Shown in pieces: positions 16,407 through 25,532 of a stretch of 49,085 bases of DNA. The DNA is from Bordetella parapertussis (GTDB lineage Bacteria; Pseudomonadota; Gammaproteobacteria; Burkholderiales; SG8-41): the NCBI GenBank assembly GCA_945861275.1, contig CAMATZ010000047.1, positions 1 through 49,085 of the forward strand. The letters run 5' to 3'. A program made the position numbers and the translations under genes. Numbering within the stretch: position 1 is the stretch's first letter; each line of letters starts with the position of its first letter. The notes beneath the pieces were generated by a model, which made no database searches, was not told the origin of the DNA, and was given only the letters and a program-made list of their open reading frames with translations.

Positions 16407-16433
16407 AAGCCCTGCGAAAATCTCGCAGGGCTT
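16407..16433 (-). terminator. Perfect 11-bp hairpin, terminator-like
   Basis: AAGCCCTGCGA and TCGCAGGGCTT form a perfect 11-bp stem with a five-base loop. On the minus strand the stem is followed by TTGCGTTTG, a weak T-rich tail; on the plus strand there is none. It would therefore best terminate a minus-strand transcript coming from about 16790. Confidence 0.45.
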
Positions 16434-16820
16434 CACAGATTTGCCACGAACCGTGGCTTCAGTTCGTCACGTTAGCGTGACGTATGCCGGAATATGAGTA
16501 CCGGCTTCAGGGTAACGTTGTCGGAATTTTCATCGATAGGTAGCCTCTCCATTTAGAAAGTTACACTACGCCTGACCCCAGGGTGTCAGCTCCAGCCACC
16601 CGGCCCGGAATAATCCTCAAACATCGTGTTGAGGGTGGTCGCCGCCTTTTCGCATCAGGTACACCCGCATACGGGGCGCGCACAACAGCAAAATTCGAGA
16701 GCAGCAACCGGATCATTCGTTAGTCTGAGAATCCATCCCGAGCCGAACCACCGGAGTGAATTCAGTTGACGCCTTTCGCAAGGCGCCGTCAATAGGTAAT
16801 TGTGATTATTTGCCGCTGCC

Positions 16821-16834
16821 ATGATCTAAATCAA
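16821..16834 (-). promoter_or_regulatory. FNR/ANR-like box
   Basis: On the minus strand the sequence is TTGATTTAGATCAT, matching TTGAT-N4-ATCAA at nine of ten consensus positions. If centred at -41.5 it would place a start near 16786, at the bulged hairpin 16792-16766. The expected -10 region (TTACCTA) is poor, so the site is tentative. Confidence 0.35.
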
Positions 16835-16892
16835 TTATCGTTGCGTCTTTGATAGGCGTCAATGCGCGGGGCCGGGTTTCACCGGTATTCTT

Positions 16893-16921
16893 AAAAACCC
16901 TTGTAAATCCGTTGCTTCCGA
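16893..16921. repeat. 29-base direct repeat, copy 1
   Basis: AAAAACCCTTGTAAATCCG at 16893-16911 is identical to 18141-18159. The next ten bases (ending TTCCGA) match at seven positions. Both copies have the same orientation and flank the K+ channel gene. Confidence 0.75.
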
Positions 16922-16974
16922 ATGGTCCGGCGGGCATCGAACCGCAGTAAGCTTTGCGCATTGCAGGCTGGCGC

Positions 16975-18045
16975 TTACCTCGCTTCGTTGCCCGCAGTAC
17001 GCCACTGCACCAGCGCCGGGTTAATGCGGCGCGCGGCGATGTAGTACAGCACCGCGCCGGGCGCCACTTGCGCGTCCATCGACGCGTTCGGGTGCAGTCC
17101 CTCGCCATAGGTGTCGTCGGCCATCGCGATCAGGGTCGCGTTGTGCTTTTCTTTCAGCATCGTCATCAGCTGTCCGTAGCGCGCTACCGGCGCGTCGGCG
17201 GGCATGCGCACGCTGAAGTGATTTTGCCCGCCGACCACCGACAACAAATCGCGATGCACGCGCGACGATCCGGGGTCCAGCGCGGCGCGCACCATGATTT
17301 CAACCGACAACGAAACCATCACCTCCGCGCGCGTGCAATGTGCGATCAGCAAATCGGCGAAGGATTGTTGTTCAAAGTGCGCAACAATATGCGCATCCTT
17401 GTTGAGCGATGCCGCGGCGAGGGATGCCGCCAGCGTGTCATTGTCGTCGTGCCCCAGTGCGATAATGACTGCAGCGCCCGCCGAACCGGCGCGCCGGTGC
17501 AACCCCGCTTCGCTCAAGGCCTTATCGCGCACGAACTTCACGCTGTGCGGCATCGGGTTTTCGATTTCCTTGGTGGTGCATAACACGATTTCGCGCTTGA
17601 CCGCGCCGGTGTCGGCGATAATTTCCTCGATCATGCGCCGCGTGCGCAAGCCCTGCCAGCCGAGGATGACGATGTGATCTTCAAGATCGGAATAATCCGC
17701 TTCTCCGCGCATGCGTTTTCTCCAACGGTTGGCGATGAACTGCAAAAATTTGGCGATGGATACGGTAAACAGCATGATGCCGCCGGGCATGATCCACAGC
17801 GTTGTAAACAAGCGGCCGCCCGGCGTTTTGGGCGCGATGTCGCCGTAGCCGATGGTGGTGGCGGTCGTCACATAGTAATACCAGAACGCAATGCCCTCGG
17901 TGATTTCACCGCTCTCGAACAGCCGCAGCACCGCGTATGAAATCGTCACATGCAGTGCCGCCAGCAGCAGCAGCGCGTCCCACGACAGCCGCGCCAGGTG
18001 CGCATACAGCGTTTTGAAGATTTGGTTGACCGTGAGCAGGTGCAT
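16975..18045 (-). CDS. Two-TM potassium channel with cytosolic RCK/TrkA-N-like domain
   Basis: The 356-residue protein has two membrane helices (about 22-42 and 82-104) around a pore loop whose selectivity filter is TTIGYGD (63-69), the canonical K+ signature. After a basic stretch (RWRKRMRG) comes a Rossmann-like RCK domain starting DHIVILGWQGLRTRR. The usual GxGxxG is degenerate (GWQGLR), so nucleotide binding may differ. A C-terminal ligand-binding-like region runs to the end (GQLMTMLKEKHNATLIAMAD). It resembles gated bacterial channels of the Kch/MthK type. The gene stands alone and is divergent from hemA. It sits between two copies of a 29-base direct repeat. Confidence 0.9.
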   Translation of the reverse strand: MHLLTVNQIFKTLYAHLARLSWDALLLLAALHVTISYAVLRLFESGEITEGIAFWYYYVTTATTIGYGDIAPKTPGGRLFTTLWIMPGGIMLFTVSIAKFLQFIANRWRKRMRGEADYSDLEDHIVILGWQGLRTRRMIEEIIADTGAVKREIVLCTTKEIENPMPHSVKFVRDKALSEAGLHRRAGSAGAAVIIALGHDDNDTLAASLAAASLNKDAHIVAHFEQQSFADLLIAHCTRAEVMVSLSVEIMVRAALDPGSSRVHRDLLSVVGGQNHFSVRMPADAPVARYGQLMTMLKEKHNATLIAMADDTYGEGLHPNASMDAQVAPGAVLYYIAARRINPALVQWRTAGNEAR

Positions 18046-18140
18046 GGTGCGTCGAATGTTACCGTGAGTTACGGTGAGCGGTCACTTGCAGCGGCGCGGG
18101 AAGCGCCTGCTGCGTGCTGCAATGACACCGCGCCTGGCCA

Positions 18141-18169
18141 AAAAACCCTTGTAAATCCGCTATTTCCGA
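18141..18169. repeat. 29-base direct repeat, copy 2
   Basis: Second copy of the repeat at 16893-16921 (26 of 29 bases identical, 19 contiguous), 1,248 bases away and in the hemA upstream region. It could be part of the hemA leader or a trace of insertion of the channel gene. Confidence 0.75.
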
Positions 18170-18236
18170 TTTATCCATCGCAGGCGGTACGGTAACATAG
18201 CTGCCCACGCAACCGCTTTGTTAAACCGCATTCGCG

Positions 18237-19490
18237 ATGCAACTTTACACAATAGGCCTGAACCACCAGACTGCTCCGCTGAACGTGCGCGAGCAGGTGG
18301 TGTTTCACGCCGAGCGTTTGGTGGGGGCGTTGAATGATCTGGTGGCGCGCCGACCGGTGCAGGAAGCGGCCATCGTATCCACCTGCAACCGCACCGAGAT
18401 TTACTGCCACGCCGACGAGCCGCGCGCCGCGGTCGAGTGGATGGCCGCCTACCACCAGCTTAAGCCGCAACAGATCGAGCCGTACCTCTACAAGCTGCCG
18501 CAGGAACGCGCGGTCAAGCATGCATTTCGCGTCGCCAGCGGACTGGACTCGATGGTGGTGGGCGAGCCGCAAATTCTCGGCCAGTTCAAGGACGCGGTGC
18601 GTGCCGCTGAAACCGCCGGCACCATGGGGTTGCTGCTCAACAAGCTGTTTCAGCGCACCTTTGCGGTGGCGAAATCGGTGCGCAGCGAAACCAGTATCGG
18701 CGCCAGCACGGTGTCGATGGCGTCGGCCGCGGTGCAACTTGCGGGGCGCATCTATCCGAGTATTGCCGAGCAGGCGGTATTGTTCATCGGCGCAGGGGCG
18801 ATGGTCGAGTTGTGCGCCAGCCATTTCGCCGCGCACCATCCCAAACGATTGACGTTTGCCAACCGCACCGAAGCGCGTGCGCAACATCTGGCCGATCGCT
18901 TTCTGGGGCGGGTGATTTCGCTCAACGATTTACCGGCGCAGCTCGCGCTGCACGATATTGTGGTGTGCTGCACCGCTAGTCCGTTGCCCATTATCGGCAA
19001 AGGCATCGTCGAAAGCGCACTGGCCGTGCGCAAGCACCGGCCCATGATGATGTTTGACCTTGCGGTGCCGCGCGACGTGGAAGGCGAAGTCGGTAAGTTG
19101 GACGACGTGTTTCTGTATACGGTTGACGATCTCGGCAAGATAGCCAGTGCCGGCCTTGCGCAGCGCCAGAATGCGGTGGAGCAGGCCGAAGTGATTATCG
19201 AAAATCAGGTCACCGACTTCATGCATTGGCTGGGCAACCGCGAACTGGTGCCCACCATACGCGCGCTGCGCGACACGGCCGAGCGCGCGCGCCGCAACGA
19301 AGTCGAGCGCGCATTGCGCAAACTGAACACCGGCGAAGATCCGCAGCGGGTGATCGAGGCGCTATCGCAGGCATTGACCAATAAATTGCTGCATCCGCCG
19401 ACGCATGCGTTGAATCACGCGAGTGAGCAAGAGCGCAAGGAACTTGCGGCGGTGCTGACACGTCTGTATCAAATACCGCGGCAGGACTAA
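18237..19490 (+). CDS. hemA: Glutamyl-tRNA reductase
   Basis: HemA reduces glutamyl-tRNA to glutamate-1-semialdehyde with NADPH, the first committed step of C5-pathway tetrapyrrole synthesis. The 417-residue sequence starts [19 protein letters not shown]. It has the catalytic Cys50 in [11 protein letters not shown], the [15 protein letters not shown] block, an NADPH-binding domain ([22 protein letters not shown]) and the C-terminal dimerisation helix. Length is normal. It opens the hemA-prfA-prmC cluster, with only 11 bases before prfA. Confidence 0.98.
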   Translation: MQLYTIGLNHQTAPLNVREQVVFHAERLVGALNDLVARRPVQEAAIVSTCNRTEIYCHADEPRAAVEWMAAYHQLKPQQIEPYLYKLPQERAVKHAFRVASGLDSMVVGEPQILGQFKDAVRAAETAGTMGLLLNKLFQRTFAVAKSVRSETSIGASTVSMASAAVQLAGRIYPSIAEQAVLFIGAGAMVELCASHFAAHHPKRLTFANRTEARAQHLADRFLGRVISLNDLPAQLALHDIVVCCTASPLPIIGKGIVESALAVRKHRPMMMFDLAVPRDVEGEVGKLDDVFLYTVDDLGKIASAGLAQRQNAVEQAEVIIENQVTDFMHWLGNRELVPTIRALRDTAERARRNEVERALRKLNTGEDPQRVIEALSQALTNKLLHPPTHALNHASEQERKELAAVLTRLYQIPRQD

Positions 19491-19501
19491 GTGGTTTCAA
19501 A

Positions 19502-20593
19502 ATGAAGCAAAGCATAGCCGCGAAACTCGCGCAATTGTCGAGGCGACTCGAAGAAATCAACCGCACGTTGAGCTCGGAGAATGTCACTGACGACCTGGAT
19601 AACTACCGCCGGCTCACGCGTGAAAGCGCCGAGATCGCGCCGGTGGTGGCGTTGTATCGCGAGCATGAAAAGAGCGAGAGTAACCTCAAGGCCGCCGAGG
19701 AGATGGCCGCCGATCCGCAGATGCGTGAATACGCCGAGGCGGAAAAAACCGAGATTCGCGCGCGGCTTGAGCAGCTGGAACAGGATCTGCAAAAACAACT
19801 GCTGCCGCGCGACCCCAACGACGAGCGCAATATTTTTCTGGAAGTTCGTGCCGGCACCGGCGGCGACGAATCGGCGTTGTTTGCGGGCGAGCTGTTTCGC
19901 ATGTACTGCCGCTACGCCGAGCGCAATCGCTGGCAGGTCGAGATCATGTCGCAAAACGCCTCCGATCTGGGCGGCTACCGTGAAATCATCGCCAGGATCA
20001 TCGGCCGCGGCGCTTACTCTAAACTGAAGTTCGAGTCGGGTGCGCATCGCGTGCAGCGCGTGCCGGTGACCGAAACGCAGGGCCGGGTGCATACCTCCGC
20101 CTGCACGGTGGCGGTACTGGCGGAAGTCGACGAGGTGAGTGACGTGGTGTTGAATCCCGCCGATCTCAAGATAGACACCTTTCGTTCGTCGGGCGCGGGC
20201 GGCCAGCACATCAACAAGACCGATTCCGCAATACGCATCACGCATTTGCCGACCGGTACCGTGGTGGAGTGTCAGGACGACCGCTCGCAGCATAAAAACC
20301 GCGCGCGCGCGATGTCGGTGCTCGCCGCGCGCATCAAGGACAAGCAGGTGCGTGAACAAAATTCCAAGATTGCCGCCGAGCGCAAATCGCTGGTGGGCAG
20401 CGGCGACCGTTCGGAACGCATACGCACCTACAATTTTCCGCAGGGGCGTGTCACCGATCATCGCATCAACTTAACGCTTTACAAAATCGCGCAGATCATG
20501 GACGGCGATATCGATGATGTCACCGGCGCGCTCGCCGCCGAGCATCAGGCCGAGCAACTGGCACAGCTCGCCGAAGAGATGCTGCCGGCCTAG
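19502..20593 (+). CDS. prfA: Peptide chain release factor 1
   Basis: RF1 recognises UAA and UAG and triggers peptide release. The 363-residue protein has the N-terminal helical domain (residues 1-100), [14 protein letters not shown], the anticodon-reading PVT at 188-190 (PxT class, RF1 rather than RF2), and the catalytic [17 protein letters not shown] with GGQ at 233-235. It lies 11 bases after hemA and 31 bases before prmC, whose product methylates the Gln of GGQ. Confidence 0.98.
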   Translation: MKQSIAAKLAQLSRRLEEINRTLSSENVTDDLDNYRRLTRESAEIAPVVALYREHEKSESNLKAAEEMAADPQMREYAEAEKTEIRARLEQLEQDLQKQLLPRDPNDERNIFLEVRAGTGGDESALFAGELFRMYCRYAERNRWQVEIMSQNASDLGGYREIIARIIGRGAYSKLKFESGAHRVQRVPVTETQGRVHTSACTVAVLAEVDEVSDVVLNPADLKIDTFRSSGAGGQHINKTDSAIRITHLPTGTVVECQDDRSQHKNRARAMSVLAARIKDKQVREQNSKIAAERKSLVGSGDRSERIRTYNFPQGRVTDHRINLTLYKIAQIMDGDIDDVTGALAAEHQAEQLAQLAEEMLPA

Positions 20594-20624
20594 GCACAAG
20601 GGCACGCCGACCCGCCAAAACCGT

Positions 20625-21428
20625 ATGACGACTCTTGGGGAGCTGATGCGGGCCAGCGGCATCGCCAGCAGTGACGCCCGCGTGTTGTTGCGCGCGACAC
20701 TTGCGGTGAACGATGCGTATCTCGTCGCGCACGCCGATGAGGAATGCCCGGCGCAGCACGCAACGCAATTTCGCGCGCTCGCTGCGCGCCGCGCGGCGGG
20801 CGAACCCGTTGCCTATATCGTGGGTGAGCGCGAGTTCTACGGGCACACCTACACCGTGTCGCCCGCGGTGCTGATACCGCGGCCCGAATCCGAGTTGCTG
20901 GTTGAACTCGCGTTGCAGCGCAAGCCGGGTAGCGTGCTGGATCTGGGTACCGGCAGCGGCTGCATCGCCATCAGCATTGCGCTGGCGCGGCCTGCGGCCC
21001 ACGTTACCGCGATCGATCAATCCGAGGCGGCACTCGCAGTTGCACGCGCAAACGCAGTGCGGCTGCATGCGCCCAACGTGACGTTGCGCGCCAGTCATTG
21101 GTTCGATCAGGTGCAAGACCAACGTTTCGGGGTCATCGTATCCAACCCGCCCTACGTGGCTGCGGGCGATGCGCATCTCGCCCAAGGCGATCTGCGTTTT
21201 GAGCCCGTATCCGCATTAACCGCGGGCGCAGACGGTCTCGCCGACATACGCGTCATCGTTGCTGGTGCGCGCGCGCATCTCGACCCCGGCGGCTGGTTGT
21301 GGTTCGAGCATGGTTACGATCAGGCATTGCGTTGCCGCGACCTGTTGACGCAAGCCGGATTTGGCGAAGTGCAATCGTGGCGTGATCTTGCGCATATCGA
21401 GCGCGTGAGCGGAGGACGCGCGCCGTAG
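20625..21428 (+). CDS. prmC: Release factor glutamine methyltransferase
   Basis: PrmC methylates the Gln of the GGQ motif of release factors using SAM. The 267-residue protein has the helical N-terminus, REFYGHTYTVSPAVLIPRPE, SAM motif I VLDLGTGSGC (105-113) and the catalytic NPPY (174-177). The ATG at 20625 is chosen over an earlier in-frame ATG inside prfA because it starts the known N-terminal helix and lies just past the prfA stop. Function is coupled directly to the upstream prfA product. Confidence 0.96.
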   Translation: MTTLGELMRASGIASSDARVLLRATLAVNDAYLVAHADEECPAQHATQFRALAARRAAGEPVAYIVGEREFYGHTYTVSPAVLIPRPESELLVELALQRKPGSVLDLGTGSGCIAISIALARPAAHVTAIDQSEAALAVARANAVRLHAPNVTLRASHWFDQVQDQRFGVIVSNPPYVAAGDAHLAQGDLRFEPVSALTAGADGLADIRVIVAGARAHLDPGGWLWFEHGYDQALRCRDLLTQAGFGEVQSWRDLAHIERVSGGRAP

Positions 21429-21468
21429 TTATAATTCACTCGATTCAGTCCAATTGGAGGCGACTGCC

Positions 21469-22434
21469 ATGATTCGATCCCTTGTCATCACCGGTATTGC
21501 GCTGCTGGCGGCTGGTGCGCCAGGCGTGGTGAGCGCGCAGAATTACCCGAGTCGCACCATACGCATGGTGGTGACGTTTCCGCCGGGCGGGGCTACCGAC
21601 ATTCTCGGGCGCATCACTGCGCAAAGACTCTACGAACGCTTCGGTCAGCCGGCGGTGGTTGAAAATCGTGTCGGCGGCGGTGGCAACATTGGCGCTGATT
21701 TTGTGGCGAAAGCCGAACCCGACGGCCACACCTTGCTGATTGGCGGCGTGCCGCACGCGATAGGCATGAGCCTGTTTAGCAAATTGCCGTACGATTTTTC
21801 GCGCGACCTGGCGCCGATCGTCAACCTTGCGGTGTTTCCGAGTCTGATTATTGTGCATCCGTCGCTGCCGGTGAAATCGATCAAGGAACTCATCGCGCTG
21901 GCCAAAGCGCGCCCCGGGCAACTCAACTACGGCGGCACCCACGCTTCGCCCAATCATCTGGCGATGGAGTTGCTCAACAGCCGGGGCGGCGTCAAGATGG
22001 TGCTGATTTCCTATAAGGGCACTGGTCAGATCGTGAGCGACCTCGTCGCGGGACACGTGCAGATCGCATCGATGGGATTCCCGGCGGCGCTGCCGATGGT
22101 GCAAGCGGGCAAGTTGCGCGCGCTGGCGGTGACCAGCGCGCAACGCTCTGCGCTGCTGCCGGAGGTGCCGTCGGTAGGCGAGTCCGGATTGCCCGGCTAC
22201 GACGTGACGTCCTGGTACGGTGTATTTGCGCCGGCGGGTGTGCCCGAACCCATAGTGACAAGGCTGTATACGGAAATTGCAGCGTACTTTAAATCGCCCG
22301 AAGTGACCAAGCGCTTATCGGTGCTGGGCGCGGAGGCCGCCATCAAGCCGCCGGCGGAACTGGCCAGCTTCCTGCGCGAGGATATAAAAAAATGGGCGGC
22401 GATTGTAAAAGCCTCGGGTGCGAAGGCGGAGTGA
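21469..22434 (+). CDS. Bug-family tripartite tricarboxylate transporter receptor
   Basis: Periplasmic receptor of 321 residues. Signal peptide MIRSLVITGIALLAAGAPGVVSAQ, then YPSRTIRMVVTFPPGGATD, VVENRVGGGGNIGADFVAKA, VLISYKGTGQ and RSALLPEVPSVGESGLPGY. The ATG at 21469 has GGAGG nine bases upstream, and a TATAAT at 21430-21435 just after the prmC stop suggests its own promoter. It is followed by an enoyl-CoA hydratase gene 54 bases later, so it may deliver the acid whose CoA ester that enzyme handles. Confidence 0.95.
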   Translation: MIRSLVITGIALLAAGAPGVVSAQNYPSRTIRMVVTFPPGGATDILGRITAQRLYERFGQPAVVENRVGGGGNIGADFVAKAEPDGHTLLIGGVPHAIGMSLFSKLPYDFSRDLAPIVNLAVFPSLIIVHPSLPVKSIKELIALAKARPGQLNYGGTHASPNHLAMELLNSRGGVKMVLISYKGTGQIVSDLVAGHVQIASMGFPAALPMVQAGKLRALAVTSAQRSALLPEVPSVGESGLPGYDVTSWYGVFAPAGVPEPIVTRLYTEIAAYFKSPEVTKRLSVLGAEAAIKPPAELASFLREDIKKWAAIVKASGAKAE

Positions 22435-22488
22435 CGCCGGCAGTGCGGGGATGGTCAACATACCGCCGCTGCTGCATTAGCGTGGACC

Positions 22489-23286
22489 ATGCCGGTTGAA
22501 ACGCTGCCCGAAGGACTGACGCTGCTTCGCGATGGCGGCGTATGTACCGTCACCATAGCCCGGCCTGCCGAGCACAATCGTCTTAGCCCTGAAGTCATCG
22601 CGCGTCTGGGTACGCTTGCCGATGCCTTGCGCGAGGATACGGACGTCAACGTGCTGGTGATCACCGGCGCGGGCGCGGAAATTTTTTCCATGGGCATACT
22701 CAATCCGGCGCTCCGCGCGAGCTACTCGAAGGACGACATCGTCAATCTGGTGTTGCGCGCCAACGCGGTATTCGACGCTCTCGAAGCGTTGCCGCAAATC
22801 GTGATTGCGGCCATCAACGGCAAGGTGGTGGCGGGCGCGTCGGAACTGTGCCTCGCTTGCGACCTGCGCTACGCCGTCGCGCATGCCACACTGGTGATGC
22901 CGGAGGCGACCTGGGGCGGGTTTCCCGGCGCGGGAGCGCCGGTGCGCCTGCCGCGCATGGTCGGGCGTGCACGCGCGCTGGAACTTATTTGCACCGGGCG
23001 CGAGATCGGCGCCGCTGAAATGGAGCGTCTTGGACTGGTGCAGGGCGTGTTTGCGCAGGAAAGTTTTTGTTCCAGCGTTGCCGCCATTGCGCGCACTATA
23101 GCCGGCAACGGCCCGTTGGCGGTGCGCGGCGCGAAGCGCATTGCCACAGAACGCGACGCGCCGGGGTTTCGTCCCGCGCGTGAACTGTCAGACGCGCTGC
23201 GCCGCCAGTTGGAATGGAGCTACGACGTAGACGAAGGCATCGCCGCGCACAGCGAAAAGCGCAAGCCCAGGTTTCGGGGGCGGTGA
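22489..23286 (+). CDS. Enoyl-CoA hydratase/isomerase family protein
   Basis: The 265-residue protein has the crotonase fold: VCTVTIARPAEHNRLSPEVI at the N-terminus, the oxyanion-hole segments ITGAGAEIFSMG (59-69) and NGKVVAGASELCLACDLRYA (110-129), and PEATWGGFPGAGAPVRLPRMVG (138 on). Glu119 and Glu139 occupy the positions of the two catalytic glutamates of enoyl-CoA hydratase, so hydration is plausible. The first oxyanion loop (FSMGIL) departs from the common FSAGAD. It is the only enzyme between two Bug genes, all co-oriented. Substrate unknown. Confidence 0.9.
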   Translation: MPVETLPEGLTLLRDGGVCTVTIARPAEHNRLSPEVIARLGTLADALREDTDVNVLVITGAGAEIFSMGILNPALRASYSKDDIVNLVLRANAVFDALEALPQIVIAAINGKVVAGASELCLACDLRYAVAHATLVMPEATWGGFPGAGAPVRLPRMVGRARALELICTGREIGAAEMERLGLVQGVFAQESFCSSVAAIARTIAGNGPLAVRGAKRIATERDAPGFRPARELSDALRRQLEWSYDVDEGIAAHSEKRKPRFRGR

Positions 23287-23377
23287 TTTGCAGCGGTTTG
23301 TATGCCCCGTTTAAAAACTCGCCACTCTGTCATCCTGAGCATAAGCGCGCATAATAGGCCGCAAATGGGGAGGGGAA

Positions 23378-24448
23378 ATGAACCGTCGCCACAAACTCTT
23401 TGTTGCGCCTCGCGCAATTGTGTGTGCCGCAGCGTGCATGCTCAAAAATCAGCTGGATACGCACGCAACAAGTATCAGCCGGAGTCGCCCAGTCATGCTG
23501 TCCATTGCCGTTTCGGCGGCATTGACAATGACCATCACCGGCGCCGCAACCGCGCAGGAATTCCCGTCGAAAATCGTGCGCCTGGTGGTGGCGTTTCCGC
23601 CGGGAGGCGCGAACGACGCGGTGGCGCGCACGCTGTCGCAACCCTTGAGCCGGGCGCTCGGCCAAAGCGTGGTGGTGGAAAACCGCCCCGGCGCGAACAC
23701 GATCATTGGACAGACACTGGTGGCCCGTGCGCCCGCCGATGGCCATACGGTGCTCATTGGCGGATTAGTGTTAACGGCTGCACTGCGCTCGAACCTGCCA
23801 TTTGATCCAATCAAGGACTTTGCCGCGGTGGCCGGAATCGGGACGCAACCATTCGTACTTTCCGTGCACCCCTCGCTGCCGGCGAAAAGCGTCAAGGAAC
23901 TGATTGCCCTCGCACGCGCGCGTCCGGGTGAGCTGACCTATGCGGCAACCGGCTATGGATCATTTCAGCACCTGTCGGGCGAACTGCTGAAGGTGAGAGC
24001 CCGCATCGACATGAAGCTGGTGGTGTTTCAGGGCGGCGGGCCGGCGACCATCGCCGTGCTGGGTGGACATGCCAGTGTATTGACTTCAACCATTGCCGCC
24101 ATGGTAGAGCAGATTCCAACAGCCAAGCTGCGGCCGTTGGCGGTAACTTCCCGCGACCGCTCCGGTCTGCTCAAAGACGTCCCTACCATGATGGAATCGG
24201 GGGTGGCGGATTTCGACATCTCCAACATGCTGGGCGTAAACGCGCCGGCGGCCACACCGAAAGCGGCGATCGACCGGCTGAGCGCCGAGATCATACGCGC
24301 GGCGCAGCTCCCGGACATAAAAGCCAGATTGACCCTGTACGGATATGAAGGAGCCCCCATCGGCGCTACCGAATACGACGCGTACAACCGGGCCAAGATT
24401 CAACAGGTCAAGAAGATCGCCAGCGAGGCGAAGATCAAGCCCGATTAG
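23378..24448 (+). CDS. Bug-family tripartite tricarboxylate transporter receptor
   Basis: Receptor of 356 residues with the family signatures FPSKIVRLVVAFPPGGANDAV, VVENRPGANTIIGQ, VVFQGGGPATIAVLGG and RSGLLKDVPTMMESG. The ATG at 23378 has a strong AGGGGA ribosome site, but the N-terminus is long: about 37 basic residues precede a hydrophobic segment (VMLSIAVSAALTMTITGAATAQ). Start at the internal ATG around residue 40 is an alternative that would give a standard signal peptide. The usual VPY/K segment is replaced by LVVFQGGGP, so this is a divergent member. It follows the enoyl-CoA hydratase and converges with the next Bug gene. Confidence 0.92.
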   Translation: MNRRHKLFVAPRAIVCAAACMLKNQLDTHATSISRSRPVMLSIAVSAALTMTITGAATAQEFPSKIVRLVVAFPPGGANDAVARTLSQPLSRALGQSVVVENRPGANTIIGQTLVARAPADGHTVLIGGLVLTAALRSNLPFDPIKDFAAVAGIGTQPFVLSVHPSLPAKSVKELIALARARPGELTYAATGYGSFQHLSGELLKVRARIDMKLVVFQGGGPATIAVLGGHASVLTSTIAAMVEQIPTAKLRPLAVTSRDRSGLLKDVPTMMESGVADFDISNMLGVNAPAATPKAAIDRLSAEIIRAAQLPDIKARLTLYGYEGAPIGATEYDAYNRAKIQQVKKIASEAKIKPD

Positions 24449-24550
24449 CGCAATCACTGGCGGCAGTTGCGTCCCGCTCTGACGGTTCTCGATGTCCTGT
24501 GGTAAATAGATGGCCTGTGCTGATTGCCCGGCACGGCCGATCATTGCGCG

Positions 24551-25516
24551 CTACTGCGTGATACTCAGCTTCGCGTCGCGAATCAGCTTGCCCCACTTGT
24601 CGTGCTCGCTGCGGATGAAAGCGCCGAATTGCTCCGGCGTGCTTCCCGCAACTTCAATCGATTGTTCGGCGAGGCGCGCCACGGTGGATTGATCCTTGAT
24701 TGCCTTCAGCACCTCGCTGTTCAGACGCGCGATCACGCGCGCCGGCGTTCCTGTGGGCGCCAACAGCCCGGCCCAGGCGCCGGATTCAAGTTGCGGGTAG
24801 CCCGATTCGGTCATGGTTGGAACGTTCGGCATTGCACCCGAACGCTGGGCGCCGCTCACGGCAAGTCCTTTCAGGCGGCCTGCGCGCAAATGCGGCACCG
24901 CGGCGCCGGCCGCAATGGTGGCGAGGTTGACATGGCCGCCGAGCAGATCGACCACCACGGGCGCACCGCCCTTATAAGGCACATGCAGGAGATCAACGCC
25001 GGCCAGCAGCTTGAACTGCTCGGTTGCCAGATGCCCCGAACTACCGGCGCCGACCGATGCATAGGTGTAGCCGCCGGGCTTCGCCTTGGCGAGCGCTGCG
25101 AGTTCCTTCATCGAGTTGGCGGGAAAGGCCGGCAGCGCCGCCACCACCAGCGGGATACGCACCACCAGCGCGATCGCGGCGAAGTCCTTCAGCGTGTCAA
25201 AGCGGATGGTCTTGTAGACATGCGGGTTCACCGCATGTGTGTCGAAGGCGAACAGGATGGTGTAGCCGTCCGCCGGCGCTTTCGCCGCCGCATCGGTGCC
25301 GATGGATCCGCCGGCGCCACCGCGATTGTCGATCACCAGCGTTTGACCCAGCGCCTCGGACATTTTCTGGCCGACCGTACGCGCGACGATATCCACCACG
25401 CCGCCAGGCGGGAACGGCACGATCGCGCGGATGGGCTTGTTGGGATAATCCTGCGCGGCGGCTGCACTGGTCGCGGCGAGTGAGGCGAGGACGAGCAGGC
25501 GCCTGGCAAGTTTCAT
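24551..25516 (-). CDS. Bug-family tripartite tricarboxylate transporter receptor
   Basis: Receptor of 321 residues. Signal peptide MKLARRLLVLASLAATSAAAAQ, then DYPNKPIRAIVPFPPGGVVD, VIDNRGGAGGSIGTD, LHVPYKGGAPVVVDLLGGHV and RSGAMPNVPTMTESGYPQ. The ATG at 25516 begins the signal peptide. The LLM-oxidoreductase gene ends 16 bases upstream, so the two form a minus-strand pair. It converges with the preceding Bug gene at 24448, placing two Bug genes tail to tail with a 102-base spacer in which I see no terminator. Confidence 0.95.
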   Translation of the reverse strand: MKLARRLLVLASLAATSAAAAQDYPNKPIRAIVPFPPGGVVDIVARTVGQKMSEALGQTLVIDNRGGAGGSIGTDAAAKAPADGYTILFAFDTHAVNPHVYKTIRFDTLKDFAAIALVVRIPLVVAALPAFPANSMKELAALAKAKPGGYTYASVGAGSSGHLATEQFKLLAGVDLLHVPYKGGAPVVVDLLGGHVNLATIAAGAAVPHLRAGRLKGLAVSGAQRSGAMPNVPTMTESGYPQLESGAWAGLLAPTGTPARVIARLNSEVLKAIKDQSTVARLAEQSIEVAGSTPEQFGAFIRSEHDKWGKLIRDAKLSITQ

Positions 25517-25532
25517 GGGTGTGGTTCCTTGT

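Larger units (their letters stand above)
16321..16974. other. 654-base gene-free, hairpin-rich spacer
   Basis: No credible protein is encoded. The region holds many inverted repeats: GCGGTCG/CGACCGC (16380-16396), an 11-base perfect stem (16407-16433), GCCACG/CGTGGC (16443-16457), CGTCACG/CGTGACG (16465-16482), GCCGG/CCGGC (16486-16505), CTGAC/GTCAG (16572-16589), CCTCAA/TTGAGG (16615-16634), CCCG/CGGG (16664-16675) and a bulged stem at 16766-16792. Read on the minus strand, an FNR-like box at 16834-16821 precedes the 16792 hairpin, and the 11-base stem would end the transcript. This is compatible with a structured RNA of about 380 nucleotides, but I recognise no known RNA family. Confidence 0.5.

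Noticed and set aside
16924-16945. tRNA 3'-end-like text (minus strand GGTTCGATGCCCGCCGGACCA)
   Set aside because: The T-stem does not pair and no anticodon or D arm can be built from the adjoining sequence, so it is not a tRNA.
16806-17108. 100-codon minus-strand frame overlapping the end of the channel gene
   Set aside because: Most of it lies inside the K+ channel gene in another frame and is arginine/cysteine-rich like other shadows. The short tail in the spacer has no recognisable domain.
16893-18169. Prophage or integrative element att sites at the 29-base repeat
   Set aside because: No integrase, phage or tRNA gene is present and only one gene lies between the copies, so an att interpretation is not supported.
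20514-20624. Earlier ATG for prmC inside prfA
   Set aside because: It would overlap prfA by 80 bases and add a non-conserved leader. The ATG at 20625 starts the conserved helix.
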